Source: Saprospiraceae bacterium (GTDB taxonomy: Bacteria; Bacteroidota; Bacteroidia; Chitinophagales; Saprospiraceae). Taken from it: a DNA stretch of 64,000 bases. Shown here piece after piece: positions 61,423 to 64,000 of the stretch (the stretch's first letter is position 1; the number at the start of each line of letters is the position of its first letter). The position numbers and the translations under genes were made by a program. Where the stretch lies: positions 3,762-67,761 of the forward strand of contig JADKAE010000027.1 of assembly GCA_016715405.1 (NCBI GenBank), given 5' to 3'. A model generated the notes under the pieces. It saw nothing but the letters and a program-made list of their open reading frames with translations. It searched no databases and was not told the origin of the DNA.

Positions 61423-63237
61423 CCATGGAGAAGCGGACAAACATCGGCCTCCATCATGGTGACACCTACTTCAACTACAACATATGTGGTTACAGTTACG
61501 AATAGCGGCTGCATAGGCGCAGCTCAAATGACAATAGTAGTGAACCCGCTACCCGTTCCCGATGTGCAAACTTCCGCCCCTGTGATATGTGACGGCGAGT
61601 CGGCCACACTTACGGCAAGTGGCGGTAGCACCTATTTATGGAGTACGGGCGATACAGATGCGATCATTAGCGTATCTCCTTCCCAAACAACCCTCTATTC
61701 GGTTACCGTTACCGAAAATGGATGCAGCGCTACCGCTTCGACCACTTTAACCGTCAACCCTATACCCGTCGCACTGGCACAACCCGATACCATTTGCGTG
61801 GGCCAATCCGCTGCGCTCAGCGCCTCCGGTGGCGACGTATACCAATGGAGCACCGGACAAAGCGGAGCTTCTATCACCGTTTCTCCTGTGGTGACTACAA
61901 CTTACAGTGTAACAGTCATTGATGAGGGCTGCACTTCAGTGATACCCGTAACCGTTACCGTAAACCCATTGCCTGTACCCGTCGCAGTGGCGTCTCCTCC
62001 AGTTATCTGCCTCGGCCAATCTACTACATTGACCGTAAGCGGGGGCGCCACTTTTGTGTGGAGCACCGGACAAAGTGGCGCTGCCATTACCGTCACACCC
62101 GGCTCATCGGCGACCTACGGGATTACGGCCACTGAAAATGGTTGTGTAGGTACTACTCAAATAGGGGTTACAGTCAACACGCCTCCATCAGCAGTCGTCA
62201 CGCTCAACGCCGACGTCTGCAACGGCCCCGGAGGCCCGGCTACGCTCGATTTCAGCGCTTTGGTAATCGGCGGCGACCTGGGCGGCGTCTGGACCGACTT
62301 GCAAAACTCCGGCGCCACAGGTACTTTCCCGACGCTCGACTTTACAGGCGTAACAGAAGGTAGTTACCTGTTTCGCTACACTACGCAAAGCGCCGCAGCC
62401 CCCTGCCAGGAGGCTATCTACGATGTGACTGTACAAGTTGTATTCTGTGATTGTCCTTCCGTAGCCACCAGTGCCGCCGGACCGCTTTGCAACACAGGCG
62501 GTTCGCTCAACCTTACCACCTTGCAGCAAACCAGCGAACCGGGCACTTGGAGCATTGTCGCTGCCCCCGCGGGCAGCAACCCGGCAAGCATAACAAACAG
62601 CATTTTTAACGCCGCCAACGCCGACGCCGGCCAATACGAAATCCGGTTTACGCTGATCAATACCCCGCCTGCCGGTTGCCCGGCGTTTTCAACCCAATTT
62701 ATCCAGGTAGACGACGCCGTTTTTGCGGGCCAACCTGAGCCGGCGGTGCATTTCTGCGTGGGTTCGAGCGAAGTCGTCAATTTGTTCGACTTGCTGCAAG
62801 GCGAGGACCTGGGCGGACAATGGACGGAGACCTCCGCCGTGCCCTCCACCAGCGGAGCATTCCAACCCGCTGCAGGTAGTTTCGCTCTTTCTGGACAGCT
62901 TCCTGCAACTTATCGCTTCCGCTACCTACTCAGCACCGGCGGTGTTTGTCCAGCCAGCGAGGCAACCGTAAGCGTCGTGGTGGAACCCTCGCCCGTGGCC
63001 AACGCAGGCGCCGATATGGCTCTCGATTGCATTATTACATCGGTAACCCTCAACGGCGCCAACTCGTCTTCAGGGCCCCATATCAGCTATCTCTGGTCGA
63101 CTACGGATGGTAATATCACTTCGGGAATAAATACTGCCACGCCTGCCGCAAATACAGCAGGGGTTTATCTGCTCACGGTAAACCAATATTACTTACGGCT
63201 GCTCGGCCACCGACGAAGTAACCGTAACGGCCGATAA
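61423..63237 (+). CDS. Giant repeat adhesin, continuation after in-frame TAG
   Basis: This lies in the same frame as the main part. It begins PWRSGQTSASIMVTPTSTT, the second half of the Ig-like repeat cut by the TAG, and adds three more complete repeats (GGSTYLWSTGDTDA, GGDVYQWSTGQSGAS, GGATFVWSTGQSGAA). Domains of another kind follow (DVCNGPGGPATLDFSALVIG with GGxWTD, VNLFDLLQGEDLGGQWTETS). Near 63180-63182 an extra base in AAA ends the frame; corrected it reads LLTVTNITYGCSATDEVTVT. Confidence 0.88.
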   Translation, partial: PWRSGQTSASIMVTPTSTTTYVVTVTNSGCIGAAQMTIVVNPLPVPDVQTSAPVICDGESATLTASGGSTYLWSTGDTDAIISVSPSQTTLYSVTVTENGCSATASTTLTVNPIPVALAQPDTICVGQSAALSASGGDVYQWSTGQSGASITVSPVVTTTYSVTVIDEGCTSVIPVTVTVNPLPVPVAVASPPVICLGQSTTLTVSGGATFVWSTGQSGAAITVTPGSSATYGITATENGCVGTTQIGVTVNTPPSAVVTLNADVCNGPGGPATLDFSALVIGGDLGGVWTDLQNSGATGTFPTLDFTGVTEGSYLFRYTTQSAAAPCQEAIYDVTVQVVFCDCPSVATSAAGPLCNTGGSLNLTTLQQTSEPGTWSIVAAPAGSNPASITNSIFNAANADAGQYEIRFTLINTPPAGCPAFSTQFIQVDDAVFAGQPEPAVHFCVGSSEVVNLFDLLQGEDLGGQWTETSAVPSTSGAFQPAAGSFALSGQLPATYRFRYLLSTGGVCPASEATVSVVVEPSPVANAGADMALDCIITSVTLNGANSSSGPHISYLWSTTDGNITSGINTATPAANTAGVYLLTVNQYYLRLLGHRRSNRNGR

Positions 63238-64000
63238 CATTCCTCCTCAAAACGCTGTAGTATCCGTACAAAACCCGGAGGTGCCACAACGAAACCAACG
63301 GCGCTGTGTCGGTTATTTCAGTAACCGGCGGTAGTGGCCCATTTTTGTATTCTTTTAATGAGCAACCCTTTTGGCGAGCCCTAACTTTCAAGTCTGGGTG
63401 CAGGTGTTTATCCTCTAATAGTGGAAGACGCCAATGGCTGTCGCTGGGAAACCAGCATCGAGCTCGAAAATCCGCCCGCTATTTCCGTAAACGCCGGGCC
63501 CAATGTCACCATTTTTTATGGCGACAGTACCCGCTTAGAAGCTGACATCACGCCTTCCAGCGGCAATTATACCATTACATGGACGCCTTCCGACAGCCTG
63601 TCCTGCACCTCGTGTCCGCAGCCCCTGGCCACCCCCGATTCGACGGTGACCTACCACGTGCTTGTCACGGATGAAAACGGCTGTACCGCCACCGATGAAG
63701 TGACTGTTTTTATAAAATTCAAACCCGACGTATACATCCCCAATAGTTTTTCACCCAACGGCGATAACATCAACGATATTTTCATGATCTATGCAGGAGA
63801 CCGAATCGACAAAATACTGGAACTCGAAATTTATTCCCGCTGGGGAGAATCCGTATTTTACGTCGCCAATTTCCTGCCCAACGATCCGCAATACGGTTGG
63901 AATGGCATGCACCGGGGCAAACCTGCCGTACTCGATGTGTATGCTTATTTTGCCATCGTGCTTTATAAAGACGGCAAGCAAAAATTGTTTAAAGGAGATG
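63238..64000 (+). CDS. Giant repeat adhesin, C-terminal part with T9SS type B (CHU_C) sorting domain, runs off window
   Basis: After two further frame breaks (63280-63281 and about 63369-63382; corrected NPECHNETNGAVSVISVTGG, then EQPFGEPNFSSLGAGVYPLI) the original frame resumes from about 63388 and stays open to the window end. It encodes VEDANGCRWETSIELENPP, an Ig-like domain, and the gliding-motility-associated C-terminal domain VYIPNSFSPNGDNINDIFMI, LEIYSRWGESVF, YGWNGMHRGKPAVLDVYAYF. This is a T9SS type B signal, as in SprB and many Bacteroidota adhesins. The stop lies just beyond 64000. Confidence 0.88.

Noticed and set aside
53322..61514. The adhesin repeats considered as a CRISPR or satellite array
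   Set aside because: Unit length is about 230 bp, there are no unique short spacers, and the units translate as protein domains with conserved cysteines.

Overview
The window comes from a member of the Bacteroidota, most likely a Saprospiria-type gliding or surface-motile lineage. The evidence is a near-complete SprA (type IX secretion outer-membrane translocon), proteins ending in T9SS type A and type B (CHU_C/gliding-motility) sorting domains, SprB-type repeats, a SusC-like plug module, and TAnnTTTG-type promoter candidates. No rRNA, tRNA or CRISPR array was seen.

Layout. (1) 1-1.8 kb, plus: the 3' part of a phospholipase-D-motif protein that enters from outside the window. (2) 1.8-19.3 kb, minus: a Tc (ABC) toxin locus transcribed as TcB-TcC fusion, META-domain lipoprotein, 54-residue ORF, TcA. 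The TcC tip carries a candidate papain-like toxin domain. (3) 19.7-26.3 kb: an AAA/DUF4143 ATPase (plus), then on the minus strand a lipoprotein, a nucleoside permease-type MFS transporter, a P1-family peptidase and an NSS sodium symporter with its MetS-type small subunit. (4) 26.6-43.1 kb, minus: sprA, ruvA, lgt, a 41-residue membrane protein, a CorC-type protein and a giant alpha-2-macroglobulin with an inserted carboxypeptidase-regulatory/TonB-plug module. (5) 43.2-46.9 kb, plus: ArsR and Crp/Fnr regulators, a DUF983 protein, PsuG, an AraC regulator with an N-terminal metal-binding-like CxxC, a 28-residue Cys-rich metallothionein-like peptide and a multicopper oxidase cut off after its first copper motif; this looks like a metal-response island. 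(6) 46.9-49.2 kb: accessory debris with a racemase, truncated or small membrane proteins and a tyrosine-recombinase remnant. (7) 49.3-64 kb, plus: a PKD/glycosidase-like T9SS protein and a giant adhesin with six SprB repeats and about 36 Ig-like repeats, which runs to the window edge.

Sequence quality shapes the annotation. At least 25 reading-frame breaks are visible. Most can be repaired by adding or removing one base in a homopolymer, and translation on both sides then joins into one family-consistent protein. Five in-frame stops also interrupt otherwise continuous homology. Short housekeeping genes (ruvA, lgt, permease, peptidase, symporter) are intact. I therefore read most breaks as consensus errors rather than gene decay, and list the pieces separately while saying which gene each belongs to.

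The most unusual non-coding signal is a set of intergenic elements built from short words (7, 8 or 13 bases) repeated in tandem and followed by their reverse complement. They use different words at different loci, and two copies with the same word, about 20 kb apart, share a related loop.
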